From: Maribellus sp. YY47
GTDB taxonomy: Bacteria; Bacteroidota; Bacteroidia; Bacteroidales; Prolixibacteraceae
NCBI RefSeq assembly: GCF_023111095.1
Contig: NZ_JALGYW010000012.1
Span: forward strand, 109,432 to 173,431
Direction: 5' to 3'
DNA length: 64,000 nt
Shown: positions 16,949 through 25,783 of the stretch, piece by piece
How the letters are laid out: each line of letters opens with the position of its first letter
Numbering within the stretch: the first letter of the stretch is position 1
Made by a program: the position numbers and the translations under genes
The notes under the pieces: generated by a model
Seen by the model: the letters and a program-made list of their open reading frames with translations, nothing else
Database searches by the model: none
Told to the model about the DNA's origin: nothing

Positions 16949-17732
16949 CCGACATATCACATACCTGCGCATCTCAGTGACCGATCGCTGTAACTTTCGC
17001 TGCGAGTACTGCATGCCGGCTGAAGGTGTTCCGTGGAAACCGCACGAAGAAATTCTGAGTTTCCGGGAAATTGCCGACATTGTAAAAGTTGGAACCCGGT
17101 TGGGCATTAAAAAAATCCGCTTAACCGGCGGTGAACCACTGGTTCGCAAAGATTTGCCGGAGCTGGTAAAAATGCTCGCTGAAATTCCTGAGATCGACGA
17201 AATCGGTATGACAACCAATGGTGTTCTTCTACCAAAATATGCCCGGCAATTAAAAGAAGCCGGACTGACCCGCGTCAACATTAGTCTGGATACATTAGAT
17301 CCTGAAAAATTCAAAAAAATAACCCGCCTGGGAAACCTCGATGACGTTTTGAAAGGAATTGATGCAGCTTTGGAAGCCGGGCTTTTACCGGTTAAAATAA
17401 ACTTTGTCCGTATTCCGGGAGAAAATGAACAGGATGAACAGGCCGTCAGGGAATTTTGCAAAAACAGAAACCTGAAGTTGCGCTTTATCCGGCAAATGGA
17501 CCTGCGCACCGGCGAATTTTATGCAGTAGATGGCGGTGATGGTGGAGTCTGCAACATTTGCAACCGTTTGCGGCTTACCGCTGATGGTTTTATCGTTCCC
17601 TGCCTGCATTCCGATCTACGTTACAACACACGCGAACTGGGAATCGAAGAAGCTTACCAAAAGGCGGTTCAGTTTAAACCGGAAAAAGGGGTAAGTAGTT
17701 CCACTCACGATTTTTCAAATATTGGAGGATAA
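16932..17732 (+). CDS. moaA: MoaA, GTP 3',8-cyclase, unusually short form
   Basis: This radical-SAM enzyme starts cyclic pyranopterin synthesis from GTP. The N-terminal cluster motif is C20-x3-C24-x2-C27 in TDRCNFRCEYC, followed by KIRLTGGEPLVRKD. The C-terminal cluster motif C207-x2-C210-x13-C224 lies in CNICNRLRLTADG, with both Arg residues that contact GTP in known structures, and the chain ends in the essential Gly-Gly tail (FSNIGG). At 266 residues it is about 60 shorter than typical MoaA. The missing part is the lobe between RFIRQMD and the C-terminal cluster. The reading frame is intact, so this is a compact form and not a frameshift. Confidence 0.9.
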   Translation: MLDRFNRHITYLRISVTDRCNFRCEYCMPAEGVPWKPHEEILSFREIADIVKVGTRLGIKKIRLTGGEPLVRKDLPELVKMLAEIPEIDEIGMTTNGVLLPKYARQLKEAGLTRVNISLDTLDPEKFKKITRLGNLDDVLKGIDAALEAGLLPVKINFVRIPGENEQDEQAVREFCKNRNLKLRFIRQMDLRTGEFYAVDGGDGGVCNICNRLRLTADGFIVPCLHSDLRYNTRELGIEEAYQKAVQFKPEKGVSSSTHDFSNIGG

Positions 17733-17735
17733 AAT

Positions 17736-18188
17736 ATGAGCCAATTATCACATATCAACGACGAAGGTAAAGCCAACATGGTGGATGTCGGACACAAACC
17801 ATTGCAAGTTCGCACGGCCCGCGCATCGGGTTTTATTCAGCTTCAACCCGAAACCATAAAACTCATACGGGAAAACCTGATCAAAAAAGGCGATGTACTG
17901 ACAATTGCAGAAATTGCAGGAATTCAGGCGGCCAAGGAAACTTCACGCTTGATTCCGCTTTGTCACGCGCTGCAACTCACCAAAGTGGAAGTAAAAACCC
18001 GCGTTACAGAAAAGGGCGTTGAAGTAAAAAGCCTGACTCGCTGCATCGGACAAACCGGAGTGGAAATGGAAGCCTTAACCGCTGTTAATGTTGCCCTCCT
18101 CACTATTTACGATATGTGTAAGGCTGTCGACAAACAAATGGTTTTGAGCGGCATTAAACTTGAATCCAAGGAAAAAGAAGATCTATAA
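17736..18188 (+). CDS. moaC: MoaC, cyclic pyranopterin monophosphate synthase
   Basis: The 150-residue product matches MoaC throughout: MVDVGHKPLQVRTARASG at the N-terminus, AGIQAAKETSRLIPLCHAL with the substrate-binding His/Cys, and GVEMEALTAVNVALLTIYDMCKAVDK. It converts the MoaA product to cyclic pyranopterin monophosphate and normally forms a hexamer. It starts three bases after the moaA stop. Confidence 0.95.
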   Translation: MSQLSHINDEGKANMVDVGHKPLQVRTARASGFIQLQPETIKLIRENLIKKGDVLTIAEIAGIQAAKETSRLIPLCHALQLTKVEVKTRVTEKGVEVKSLTRCIGQTGVEMEALTAVNVALLTIYDMCKAVDKQMVLSGIKLESKEKEDL

Positions 18189-18228
18189 CCTTCCGAAAAC
18201 AAATGTGTTACTGAATTAAAAAACCAAA

Positions 18229-19167
18229 ATGGACCAAAAATTTTGCACCATAAAATCATTGAATATCTCGGAACAAAAGGGAACAATTAAAACGCCCCGA
18301 AAAGAGATTCTATTAACGTCTGAAGGAATTGAAGGAGATGCCCACGCAGGAAAATGGCACCGCCAGGTGAGCCTCTTGGCTGCAGAAAGTATCGAGCGTT
18401 TTGAAAGTGAACTGGGCCGCAAAATTGAATTTGGGGAGTTTGCCGAGAACATTACCACTTTTGGTTTTGAGGTGCATAAAACCTTACCCTTCGACCGGTT
18501 TGTGTCCGGAGATGTTGTTCTTGAAGTGACACAAATAGGCAAAAAGTGCCACGGTACCAACTGCGAAATCTTTCAGCTTACCGGAAATTGTGTGATGCCC
18601 ACCGAAGGTATTTTTTGCAGGGTAATTCAACCCGGGAAATTGAAGGAAAATGACACATTGAAGTATGTTCCCAAAACATTTCGGATAAAAGTAATTACCC
18701 TCAGCGACCGTGCCTATGAAGGAATTTATAAAGACAAAAGCGGTCCGCTTATCGAGAAACTGACCAGGGATTGGTTTACCGGCAAAGGCTATTGGTGTGA
18801 AACCGACAGAACGGTAATACCCGATGAACCAGACCGGCTAGAAAGCGAGTTACAGACTGCACTGGAACAAGGTTTTGACATTATTTATACCACCGGAAGT
18901 ACCGGAATTGGCCCACGGGATATTGCTCCCAAAGTTTTTTCTTCTTTTATCGATCTGGAGATTCCCGGTATTATGGATATGATCCGCCTGAAATACGGGG
19001 CAGAAAAACCCAGTGCGTTGCTCAGCCGGTCGATCGCAGGAGTAAAAAACAAAACACTTGTTTTCTCGCTGCCGGGTAGCACAAAAGCAGTAAACGAATA
19101 TTTAAGTGAAATTCACAAAATTCTGATGCATTCCTTCCTGATGCTGCATTCGATCGACAGTCATTAA
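18229..19167 (+). CDS. MOSC domain - MogA/MoaB fusion protein
   Basis: The 312-residue product joins two Moco-related domains. Residues 1-145 are a MOSC domain (GIEGDAHAGKWHRQVSLLAAES, NITTFGF, IGKKCHGTNCEIF with a Cys in the position that binds Moco or sulfur). Residues 150-312 are a MogA/MoaB domain (FRIKVITLSDRAYEG, YTTGSTGIGPRDIAP, SLPGSTKAVNEYL), which adenylylates molybdopterin before metal insertion by MoeA. The fusion could combine adenylylation with sulfur or cofactor handling. It is last in the operon, 40 bp after moaC. Fusions of this type occur in some anaerobes. Confidence 0.85.
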   Translation: MDQKFCTIKSLNISEQKGTIKTPRKEILLTSEGIEGDAHAGKWHRQVSLLAAESIERFESELGRKIEFGEFAENITTFGFEVHKTLPFDRFVSGDVVLEVTQIGKKCHGTNCEIFQLTGNCVMPTEGIFCRVIQPGKLKENDTLKYVPKTFRIKVITLSDRAYEGIYKDKSGPLIEKLTRDWFTGKGYWCETDRTVIPDEPDRLESELQTALEQGFDIIYTTGSTGIGPRDIAPKVFSSFIDLEIPGIMDMIRLKYGAEKPSALLSRSIAGVKNKTLVFSLPGSTKAVNEYLSEIHKILMHSFLMLHSIDSH

Positions 19168-19176
19168 CTGGGATCT

Positions 19177-19599
19177 TTATTTCAGCGAAAAGAAATCGTT
19201 TAGAATTTGTGCGTGGTCAAAAGCCAAAGCCGGAAGTTCGCTGATTAAAAACCAGTCGGCACGGCTGGCATCGTCGCTGCCGGTAACAGGCTTTTTTTCA
19301 TCAAGCTGCACCGAATGTACCACTGAAATAGTACGATGACGAGGATCGCGGTCGATGGAATCGTATGCACGAAATTGTTGCATGGCTTCCACTTTCAAAC
19401 CGGTTTCCTCTTGCAATTCCCGAATGCAGGCCTGTTCCAGGGTTTCGTCCATATCAATAAAACCACCCGGCAAAGCCCACTTATTTGCAAAGGGTTCTCT
19501 GCCCCGCTCAATTAAAAGTACCCAGGTAACGTTGTTTTCCCTTACAAACACAATGGCATCTACCGTCAAGGCGGCACGAGGATAGGAATATGAATACAT
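19177..19599 (-). CDS. NUDIX hydrolase
   Basis: The 140-residue product has a complete Nudix box GGFIDMDETLEQACIRELQE with the following ETGL, which binds metal and cleaves nucleoside diphosphates linked to another moiety. The region before the box (VLLIERGREPFANKWALP) resembles ADP-ribose pyrophosphatases of the YjhB/NudA-like type. I chose the ATG at 19599; an in-frame TTG at 19638 would add 13 residues. It is the third gene of a short minus-strand group with the NlpC/P60 peptidase. Substrate is unknown. Confidence 0.88.
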   Translation of the reverse strand: MYSYSYPRAALTVDAIVFVRENNVTWVLLIERGREPFANKWALPGGFIDMDETLEQACIRELQEETGLKVEAMQQFRAYDSIDRDPRHRTISVVHSVQLDEKKPVTGSDDASRADWFLISELPALAFDHAQILNDFFSLK

Positions 19600-19634
19600 T
19601 TCAGTATAAGTTTTGAATGGAAGGTAAGCTGTAA

Positions 19635-19730
19635 TCAATCATTTTTCCGGCCGGTTTTCCAATACCTTAAAATCAGAAACACGACGGCTACAAAAATCGC
19701 CAGGTAAATTAAGAATTCAATCCGTTCCAT
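19635..19730 (-). CDS. Possible 31-residue single-pass membrane protein
   Basis: This short frame begins at an ATG inside the last codons of the NlpC/P60 gene (14-bp overlap) and ends 35 bp before the NUDIX start. It encodes an acidic N-terminus (MERIEF), a hydrophobic helix of about 19 residues ending near FLILRYW, and a basic tail (KTGRKND). The positive-inside arrangement and overlap suit a translationally coupled small membrane protein. No homologue is recognised, so it could still be chance. Confidence 0.45.
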   Translation of the reverse strand: MERIEFLIYLAIFVAVVFLILRYWKTGRKND

Positions 19731-20517
19731 TTTGTTTGATGATCTTTTTCATGACACGCATTTTGTGCGTATACCGTTTCGTATCGATGTTGAAGATACC
19801 AAATTGATCGACATTATCAATACGAACCTGCCCCGAAGCATGAATTATTTTATTTCGTTTCCAGATAATTCCAACATGAACAATGTTACCTTCGTCATCA
19901 TCAAAAAACGCCAGATCGCCCGGTTCAGCTTCGTCAACAAAGCTCATGGCAGTTCCAATTTTCACCTGCTGACTGGCATCACGTGGAAGTTGAATACCAA
20001 TCATTTTGTAAATGATCTGAGTTAATCCGCTGCAATCAACTCCAAAAGGCGTTCTTCCTCCCCACAAATACGGAGCATTGAAATATTTTAGCGCTTGCTG
20101 GATGACAATTTCTCTAGGATCTTTTACATCTCCGTAAAGTACCTCTCCGGTTGCCAGGTAAGTATCTCGCGTTACCGAAAACTGCTTCAGGTAAGGCCTC
20201 CAAACCGGCAGCGTGCTTCCGGCAACTAACATCAGGTTTTGTTCATCACTCACCGGGACAATGGTAATAATATCCGAAGTTATGGCCGATGCGCTGTTCT
20301 CAATTTTGTTCAATGTACGAACCGTGATCGGTGTTATCATTTTGCTATCCACCCATCCGTCATAACCGTCATAAGCCAATTTTACATTGGTCCAACCCAC
20401 CATTTGCTCCCTCATTTCAAAGTGTTCGCCAAAAAGGATCTGTGTCACCATTTCACTCTTTTCTGAAGGCTCCCTTCTCACAGGGATAATGCTTAAATTG
20501 GAAATACCGTGGGTCAT
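19717..20517 (-). CDS. NlpC/P60-family endopeptidase with SH3-like domains (YkfC-like)
   Basis: The 266-residue product has two SH3b-like regions (residues 5-60 and about 70-125) followed by an NlpC/P60 domain. The catalytic Cys162 lies in VDCSG, with His214 in NIVHVGI and His226 in IIHASG. There is no signal peptide, which suits cytoplasmic recycling enzymes such as YkfC that cleave gamma-D-Glu to diamino acid bonds of imported murein peptides. It overlaps a small membrane ORF at its 3' end. Confidence 0.88.
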   Translation of the reverse strand: MTHGISNLSIIPVRREPSEKSEMVTQILFGEHFEMREQMVGWTNVKLAYDGYDGWVDSKMITPITVRTLNKIENSASAITSDIITIVPVSDEQNLMLVAGSTLPVWRPYLKQFSVTRDTYLATGEVLYGDVKDPREIVIQQALKYFNAPYLWGGRTPFGVDCSGLTQIIYKMIGIQLPRDASQQVKIGTAMSFVDEAEPGDLAFFDDDEGNIVHVGIIWKRNKIIHASGQVRIDNVDQFGIFNIDTKRYTHKMRVMKKIIKQNGTD

Positions 20518-20701
20518 CAGCGTTCTATAATTTCAGTTTTTTACACAAAGGCGGGAATCACACCTGTTTCAGCACAAAACTATTAAAAAATGGGCACCGC
20601 TTGTGATGAAATCATGTATTTTTCATACTAAATTTGATGCCAGCGCAACACTGTCTGAACAATTATTATAAATTGAACTACTTTTACCGTGAACCATCGT
20701 T

Positions 20702-22801
20702 ATGAATAAATTTTACCAAAGACTTAAAAATTATACAAAAGTTATTCTGCAGGTATTAATGTTTGTACTTACTGCAGTCGCTCTTTATTTTATCCTGCCC
20801 GGAGAACCGAAATTCAAATACGAATACCAGAAAGGTTTTCCGTGGAAACATGAAAACCTGGTGGCTCCGTTTGATTTTGCGATTTTAAAAACCGACAAAG
20901 AACTGGAGGATGAAAAACAGGAGCAGCTAAAAAATGTAATTCCCTATTTTGTTTGTGATACTTCTGTCGCCCGTGATAACATACAGCGTTTAAAAGACGA
21001 CTTCTACTTAACAAAAGACACGTTAACACTTCGGCAAAAGCAAATCATCACAAATCTTTGCAATGAACTCGACAGAATTTACAGTGCAGGAGTTTTGCAG
21101 TTTTCTCTTGATTCGTATAACGAAATAGCGGGAAAACCAGCCATACGCAAACGGATCGGGCCTAATGTAACCCGCACCGACACAGCTTCTTTGTTCTCCG
21201 AAAAATCAGCCTACAATACCATCATACGGTTTAAACGACAACTGGCGACCGGAAATAGCACCTTGCGCTGGTTAAACAGTCATCCGTTCGAGCGATACAT
21301 CAGCGCCAACCTGAGTTACGATGCAGAAACAACCCAAAAGGAGATTGATGAAGTAACGCAGAATATTTCGCTTACACGCGGCATGGTTCGCCTGGGAGAA
21401 CGAATTATCCTGGAAGGCGAAGTAGTGGACAGCAATAAATTCCAGTTACTTGAATCGCTAAAAGCCAGCTACGAAAAAGAACGGGGCAAAAATGTTAATT
21501 ACTACATGGTTTCTATCGGGAAAAGCCTGTTGATTGTATCGCTCCTGGCCTTGATTTTTGTCTTCCTGCTTATTTACCGGCGCGACATTATCGAGCACAT
21601 GAATAAATTGCTGTTCCTTCTGATGATGATCACAGCAATGGTGTTAATTGCCAATGTCATTGGTTCGTTACCGACCCTACACATTTACATGGTGCCTTTT
21701 GCGATTCTGCCCATTGTTGTCCGTACCTTTTTTGATTCGCGAACCGCAATTTTTACGCTCGTTATTTCAACGCTGCTTATCGGATTTTACGCACCCAACA
21801 ATTACGAATTCATTCTACTACAGGTTTCTGCAGGAATTGTTGCAGTATTCAGCTTAAATAAAATGCACCGGCGTGTGCACCTGGCATTGGCCGCATTGTG
21901 GGTTTTTCTTACTTACACCACGGTCTTTACCGCCTTAAACCTGATTCACGAGGGCACTTTTGTATTGTTTAATTACTCAATTACCCAGTGGTTTGCCATC
22001 AGCAGTGTACTGATCATGCTGGTATATATCCTGATCTATATTTTTGAAAAAGTTTTTGGATTTGTTTCCGATGTTACACTGATTGAACTCTCTGACAGTA
22101 ACCAGCCTTTGCTGCGAAAACTGTCGGAAGAAGCGCCCGGAACTTTTCAGCATTCGATGCAAATTGCCAACCTGGCCGAAGAAGTGATTTTAAAAATTGG
22201 CGGTAATCCTTTCCTGGTAAGAGCCGGCGCCCTGTATCACGACATAGGGAAAATTGCCAAACCAACTTATTTTATTGAAAACCAGGCCATGGGAATGAAT
22301 CCCCACGATCAGTTGGATCATCTGAAAAGTGCGGAGGTAATTATCGATCATGTTCACAACGGAGTTAAAATGGCTCAAAAACATAAATTACCCGCACCCA
22401 TTGTTGAATTTATTGCCACTCACCACGGAACAACCAAAGCCAAATACTTTTACCTGAAACACAAAGAAGACCATCCGGAGGAAAATGTGGATGAAAAGAA
22501 ATTTATTTACCCGGGGCCGCTTCCCCGGTCAAAAGAAGCAGCGGTTGTAATGCTGGTTGACGGTATTGAAGCCGCTTCGCGCAGCATGAAGGAAAAAACA
22601 CACGCCAACCTAAAAGAATTGATTGATCGTATGATCGACCAAAAAATTGAAGACAAACAACTGGATAATTCCAACCTCACCTTTCGCGATATTACCACAG
22701 TAAAAGAAGTTCTGCTTCAAAAGCTTTTGAACATTTACCATGTAAGAATTGAATATCCGGAAGAAAAAAAAGAGCAAAACCAGGTAGGGAATCAACAGTA
22801 A
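20702..22801 (+). CDS. 7TM-HD family protein, PgpH-like c-di-AMP phosphodiesterase
   Basis: The 699-residue product has an N-terminal helix (about residues 12-33), a large extracytoplasmic 7TMR-HDED region, about seven transmembrane helices between residues 270 and 460, and a C-terminal HD domain. Metal ligands are visible: H484 in FQHSMQIA, H513-D514 in YHDIGKIAKP, and further His in IIDHVHNG and ATHHGTTKAK. This is the order of PgpH/YqfF proteins, which hydrolyse c-di-AMP and so affect osmotic and envelope control. It is followed by an S41 peptidase gene but has no clear operon partner. Confidence 0.9.
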   Translation: MNKFYQRLKNYTKVILQVLMFVLTAVALYFILPGEPKFKYEYQKGFPWKHENLVAPFDFAILKTDKELEDEKQEQLKNVIPYFVCDTSVARDNIQRLKDDFYLTKDTLTLRQKQIITNLCNELDRIYSAGVLQFSLDSYNEIAGKPAIRKRIGPNVTRTDTASLFSEKSAYNTIIRFKRQLATGNSTLRWLNSHPFERYISANLSYDAETTQKEIDEVTQNISLTRGMVRLGERIILEGEVVDSNKFQLLESLKASYEKERGKNVNYYMVSIGKSLLIVSLLALIFVFLLIYRRDIIEHMNKLLFLLMMITAMVLIANVIGSLPTLHIYMVPFAILPIVVRTFFDSRTAIFTLVISTLLIGFYAPNNYEFILLQVSAGIVAVFSLNKMHRRVHLALAALWVFLTYTTVFTALNLIHEGTFVLFNYSITQWFAISSVLIMLVYILIYIFEKVFGFVSDVTLIELSDSNQPLLRKLSEEAPGTFQHSMQIANLAEEVILKIGGNPFLVRAGALYHDIGKIAKPTYFIENQAMGMNPHDQLDHLKSAEVIIDHVHNGVKMAQKHKLPAPIVEFIATHHGTTKAKYFYLKHKEDHPEENVDEKKFIYPGPLPRSKEAAVVMLVDGIEAASRSMKEKTHANLKELIDRMIDQKIEDKQLDNSNLTFRDITTVKEVLLQKLLNIYHVRIEYPEEKKEQNQVGNQQ

Positions 22802-22892
22802 CCAGCGGTATTAATACAATAAAATGAACCGAAGTTGCCAATTGTTGGTTTTAAGACTAAACAAGCAATATTGGGATGTAAACAAGCAGAGC

Positions 22893-24341
22893 ATGAGTAC
22901 TTTAAACAACAAATACAGGAACAGAAATAAAATCACATTCCTTGCGGCTTTAGTATTAACCATTTTATTTGGCTGTAACGAAGGAGAAGTGCCCGATCCG
23001 GGTTCATCGATTCCTGAGCACACCTTAAATGTCAACAAGTTTATCTTCGACGTTATGTCTGATGTATACCTTTGGTACGATGAACTTCCTGACATCGATT
23101 ACACCAAGGAAGATGATTCAAAAAAATACTTCAGCAAGCTCTTGTATGAAGATGATAAGTGGTCGTACATAACGGATGACGTTGAGGCCCTGGAAAACAG
23201 CTTCCAGGGAATCGAAACTTCATTTGGCTGGTCGCTGGCTTTTGGTATCTTTTCCAACACAGGAAATCTTTTTGCGATTGTAGAATATGTTTATCCCAAT
23301 ACTCCTGCTGCCAATGCCGGATTAAAACGCGGAGACATTATTGCGCTTCTTAACGATGGCGATATTACCCTAAGTAACTACACCGACCTTGTTTATGCCG
23401 AAAGCATTAAAGTTACCTTAGGAATATTAAGCAATGATGGAATTTCGCCGGGAAGCAGCGTGAGTATGACCGCTCTTGAATTACAATTAAACCCGGTACT
23501 AAAAACAGCAGTTGTTGAAGAAAGCGGGCATAAGATCGGATACCTGTTTTATGCCCAATATATCGCAGAGTACAACGATGCTATTGACACGGCGCTTCAG
23601 GGCTTATTAGAGCAAAATATCACTGATCTGGTGCTCGACCTTCGCTACAATCCGGGAGGAACGGTATCGGCAGCACAACACCTGTGCAGTTCACTGGCCC
23701 CCATCGAGTATGTGAACAACAACGACAAACTGGTGACCTTTCAATGGAACGACAAATACCAGGATTACTTTGAATACAAACAATTTACAAGCCAAATACA
23801 AGTAAATTTCGTCGACTCCGTTCCGGTAAAACTCGACCTGGATAATATCCACATCCTGACCGGCTACAAAACCGCTTCTGCTTCGGAGTTAACCATTACC
23901 GGATTAAATGCCTACATACCGGTTACAATTGTGGGAGATACCACCTATGGAAAATACACCGCCTCGATTACACTAAAACCGGAAGATTATTACGAAAAAG
24001 AAAGCTATTATTCCGAGTTTAACAACTGGGGCCTCCAACCCATTGTGTTGCGCTATGCCAACGCCCTGGGCGTTACTGATTTCAAAGATGGTTTTATTCC
24101 CGATATTCTCGTTGACGACGATCTGCTTAACGCTTACCCGCTGGGAGACAAAAACGACCCGTTGTTTAAGGCAGCTATCGAAGATATTACCGGTACGACT
24201 ATCGTGGCAAGCAAGAGTGCAAAAAAGACAGATATCCCATACAAATTGTTTGACAGAGCCTTTTCGAAATACGACAAGAACAAGCGCAACCTATTGATGG
24301 ACAACGACAATACAAAACTTATTAAGGATCAATTCAAATAA
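22893..24341 (+). CDS. S41 (C-terminal processing) peptidase lipoprotein
   Basis: The 482-residue form from ATG 22893 gives a lipoprotein signal with lipobox LFGC; an in-frame ATG at 22824 would add 23 residues. A PDZ-like domain (SNTGNLFAIVEYVYPNTPAA, GLKRGDIIALLND) follows an N-terminal helical part. The S41 domain contains LVLDLRYNPGG, the catalytic-serine region KTASASELTI and the Lys in DTTYGKYTA, as in the Ser-Lys dyad of CtpA-type proteases. Close relatives in Bacteroidota are periplasm-facing lipoproteins of unknown substrate. It lies 91 bp after the PgpH-like gene. Confidence 0.87.
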   Translation: MSTLNNKYRNRNKITFLAALVLTILFGCNEGEVPDPGSSIPEHTLNVNKFIFDVMSDVYLWYDELPDIDYTKEDDSKKYFSKLLYEDDKWSYITDDVEALENSFQGIETSFGWSLAFGIFSNTGNLFAIVEYVYPNTPAANAGLKRGDIIALLNDGDITLSNYTDLVYAESIKVTLGILSNDGISPGSSVSMTALELQLNPVLKTAVVEESGHKIGYLFYAQYIAEYNDAIDTALQGLLEQNITDLVLDLRYNPGGTVSAAQHLCSSLAPIEYVNNNDKLVTFQWNDKYQDYFEYKQFTSQIQVNFVDSVPVKLDLDNIHILTGYKTASASELTITGLNAYIPVTIVGDTTYGKYTASITLKPEDYYEKESYYSEFNNWGLQPIVLRYANALGVTDFKDGFIPDILVDDDLLNAYPLGDKNDPLFKAAIEDITGTTIVASKSAKKTDIPYKLFDRAFSKYDKNKRNLLMDNDNTKLIKDQFK

Positions 24342-24584
24342 TCTTTTGATCATAACAAAAATCAAAAAACAAACAAAAACAGAACCATTTGCATACCAGC
24401 AACTTAATTGCGATGGCGATCTGAACGTTTTGCCAAAAAGCAGTAAAAATTTGTGCAAATGATGATTACCTAATATTTGAATTTTGATTTTATCTCATTC
24501 TATGGTATCTTCCACCGCGTTTAACCATAAAGGTTATTAAATCATTGAATTACTATCCTGATTAAGCAAATTACTTGTACAAAT

Positions 24585-25667
24585 ATGCCCAGTGAGCGAA
24601 CGAATAACTTAACCGGCTTGATAAGAGAAAACAGACAATTGATGGATTTTGCAGAATCCGTCACTCAAATGGTTTTGATCCTGAACCGGCAACACGAAAT
24701 TTTATACGCCAACGAAAGCTATCTTCGGTTTATCGGTGTGCTCAACCTCCCTCCTGATGTTATATTTAAAAAACCCGGGAATGCATTTAATTGTACGAAT
24801 GCCGTTCAGGCTTATGAGGGATGTGGAACTTCGGAATTTTGCAAATCGTGCGGTGCTCTTAATGCCATCCTTTTTTCGAAAAGAGGGATAAAAGCAACCG
24901 AAGAATGCAAAATAATGACCATCGAAAATGATGCGATTGATCTTAGGGTAACGGCAAGTCCGTTTCAACTCGATGGAGAAGAGCTGATCATTTTTTCGAT
25001 CACAGATATCAGTAATGAAAAACGACGCGAATCGCTGGAACGAGTCTTTATTCACGACCTGCTGAACAGCGCCGGTGGTATTTCCGGGTTATCCGCCATT
25101 CTGAAGGAAATGGACGACCTGACCGATATCAAAGACATTGCTGACACCATACAGTGGGCTGCCAACAACCTGATTGAGGAAATTCAAATGCAGCGGGAAA
25201 TTGTTTCCGCTGAAAAAGGAGATTTGGTACCGCAACATAGTACCGTCGATACACTCGAAGTTTTACAGGAACTAAAAAAATTATACAAAAACCACCAGAC
25301 TAATCGTGGAAAACCGATACTGCTTGATCCTGATTCGGAAAAGCTTACGTTGGTTACCGATAAAGTTTTGCTGAAACGCATATTGGGAAATATGATTAAA
25401 AACGCGCTGGAGGTGAATGTGCCCAACGATTGTATCTCTTTAAAGTGTGTAAAACACCACGATAAAATTCAGTTTTCAATACACAACTGCAGTTGTATCC
25501 CCCGTGACATTCAGGCACAGTTATTTAAACGCTTTTACTCGACCAAAGGAGGTGGACGCGGTATAGGAACCTACAGTATGAAACTTTTTGGGGAAAAATA
25601 CCTGAAAGGAAAAGTAGGATACAACAGCACGCCCGAAAAAGGGACTACATTCTTTTTTGAAATTTAA
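24585..25667 (+). CDS. PAS sensor histidine kinase with four-cysteine cluster
   Basis: The 360-residue cytoplasmic protein has no transmembrane segment. Residues 20-145 form a PAS domain with a cysteine set C70, C80, C86 and C89 (FNC ... GCGTSEFCKSC), a pattern that could bind an iron-sulfur cluster, haem or zinc. The phosphoacceptor is probably His157 (FIHDLLN), followed by an HATPase domain with NMIKNALEVN (N box) and GGGRGIGTYSMKLFG (G boxes). No response regulator gene is adjacent, so it is an orphan kinase. Redox or oxygen sensing is inferred from the cysteines and from the anaerobic respiration genes in the window. Confidence 0.85.
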   Translation: MPSERTNNLTGLIRENRQLMDFAESVTQMVLILNRQHEILYANESYLRFIGVLNLPPDVIFKKPGNAFNCTNAVQAYEGCGTSEFCKSCGALNAILFSKRGIKATEECKIMTIENDAIDLRVTASPFQLDGEELIIFSITDISNEKRRESLERVFIHDLLNSAGGISGLSAILKEMDDLTDIKDIADTIQWAANNLIEEIQMQREIVSAEKGDLVPQHSTVDTLEVLQELKKLYKNHQTNRGKPILLDPDSEKLTLVTDKVLLKRILGNMIKNALEVNVPNDCISLKCVKHHDKIQFSIHNCSCIPRDIQAQLFKRFYSTKGGGRGIGTYSMKLFGEKYLKGKVGYNSTPEKGTTFFFEI

Positions 25668-25739
25668 CGGGAAGTATTCGTCTCCCGGTTTAAATTTCCG
25701 GATCAATCTCATTCAACAATAACGACTTCAGAGAAGTAA

Positions 25740-25775
25740 AAATAAAAAGGGCCTGATTCATTGATCAAGCCCTTC
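25740..25775 (-). terminator. Rho-independent terminator of the DUF3078 gene
   Basis: Reading the minus strand, AAGGGCTTGAT pairs with ATCAGGCCCTT (one G-T pair) around a six-base loop and is followed by TTTATTTTT. It begins 9 bp after the DUF3078 stop. Confidence 0.8.
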
Positions 25776-25783
25776 GTAATTTA

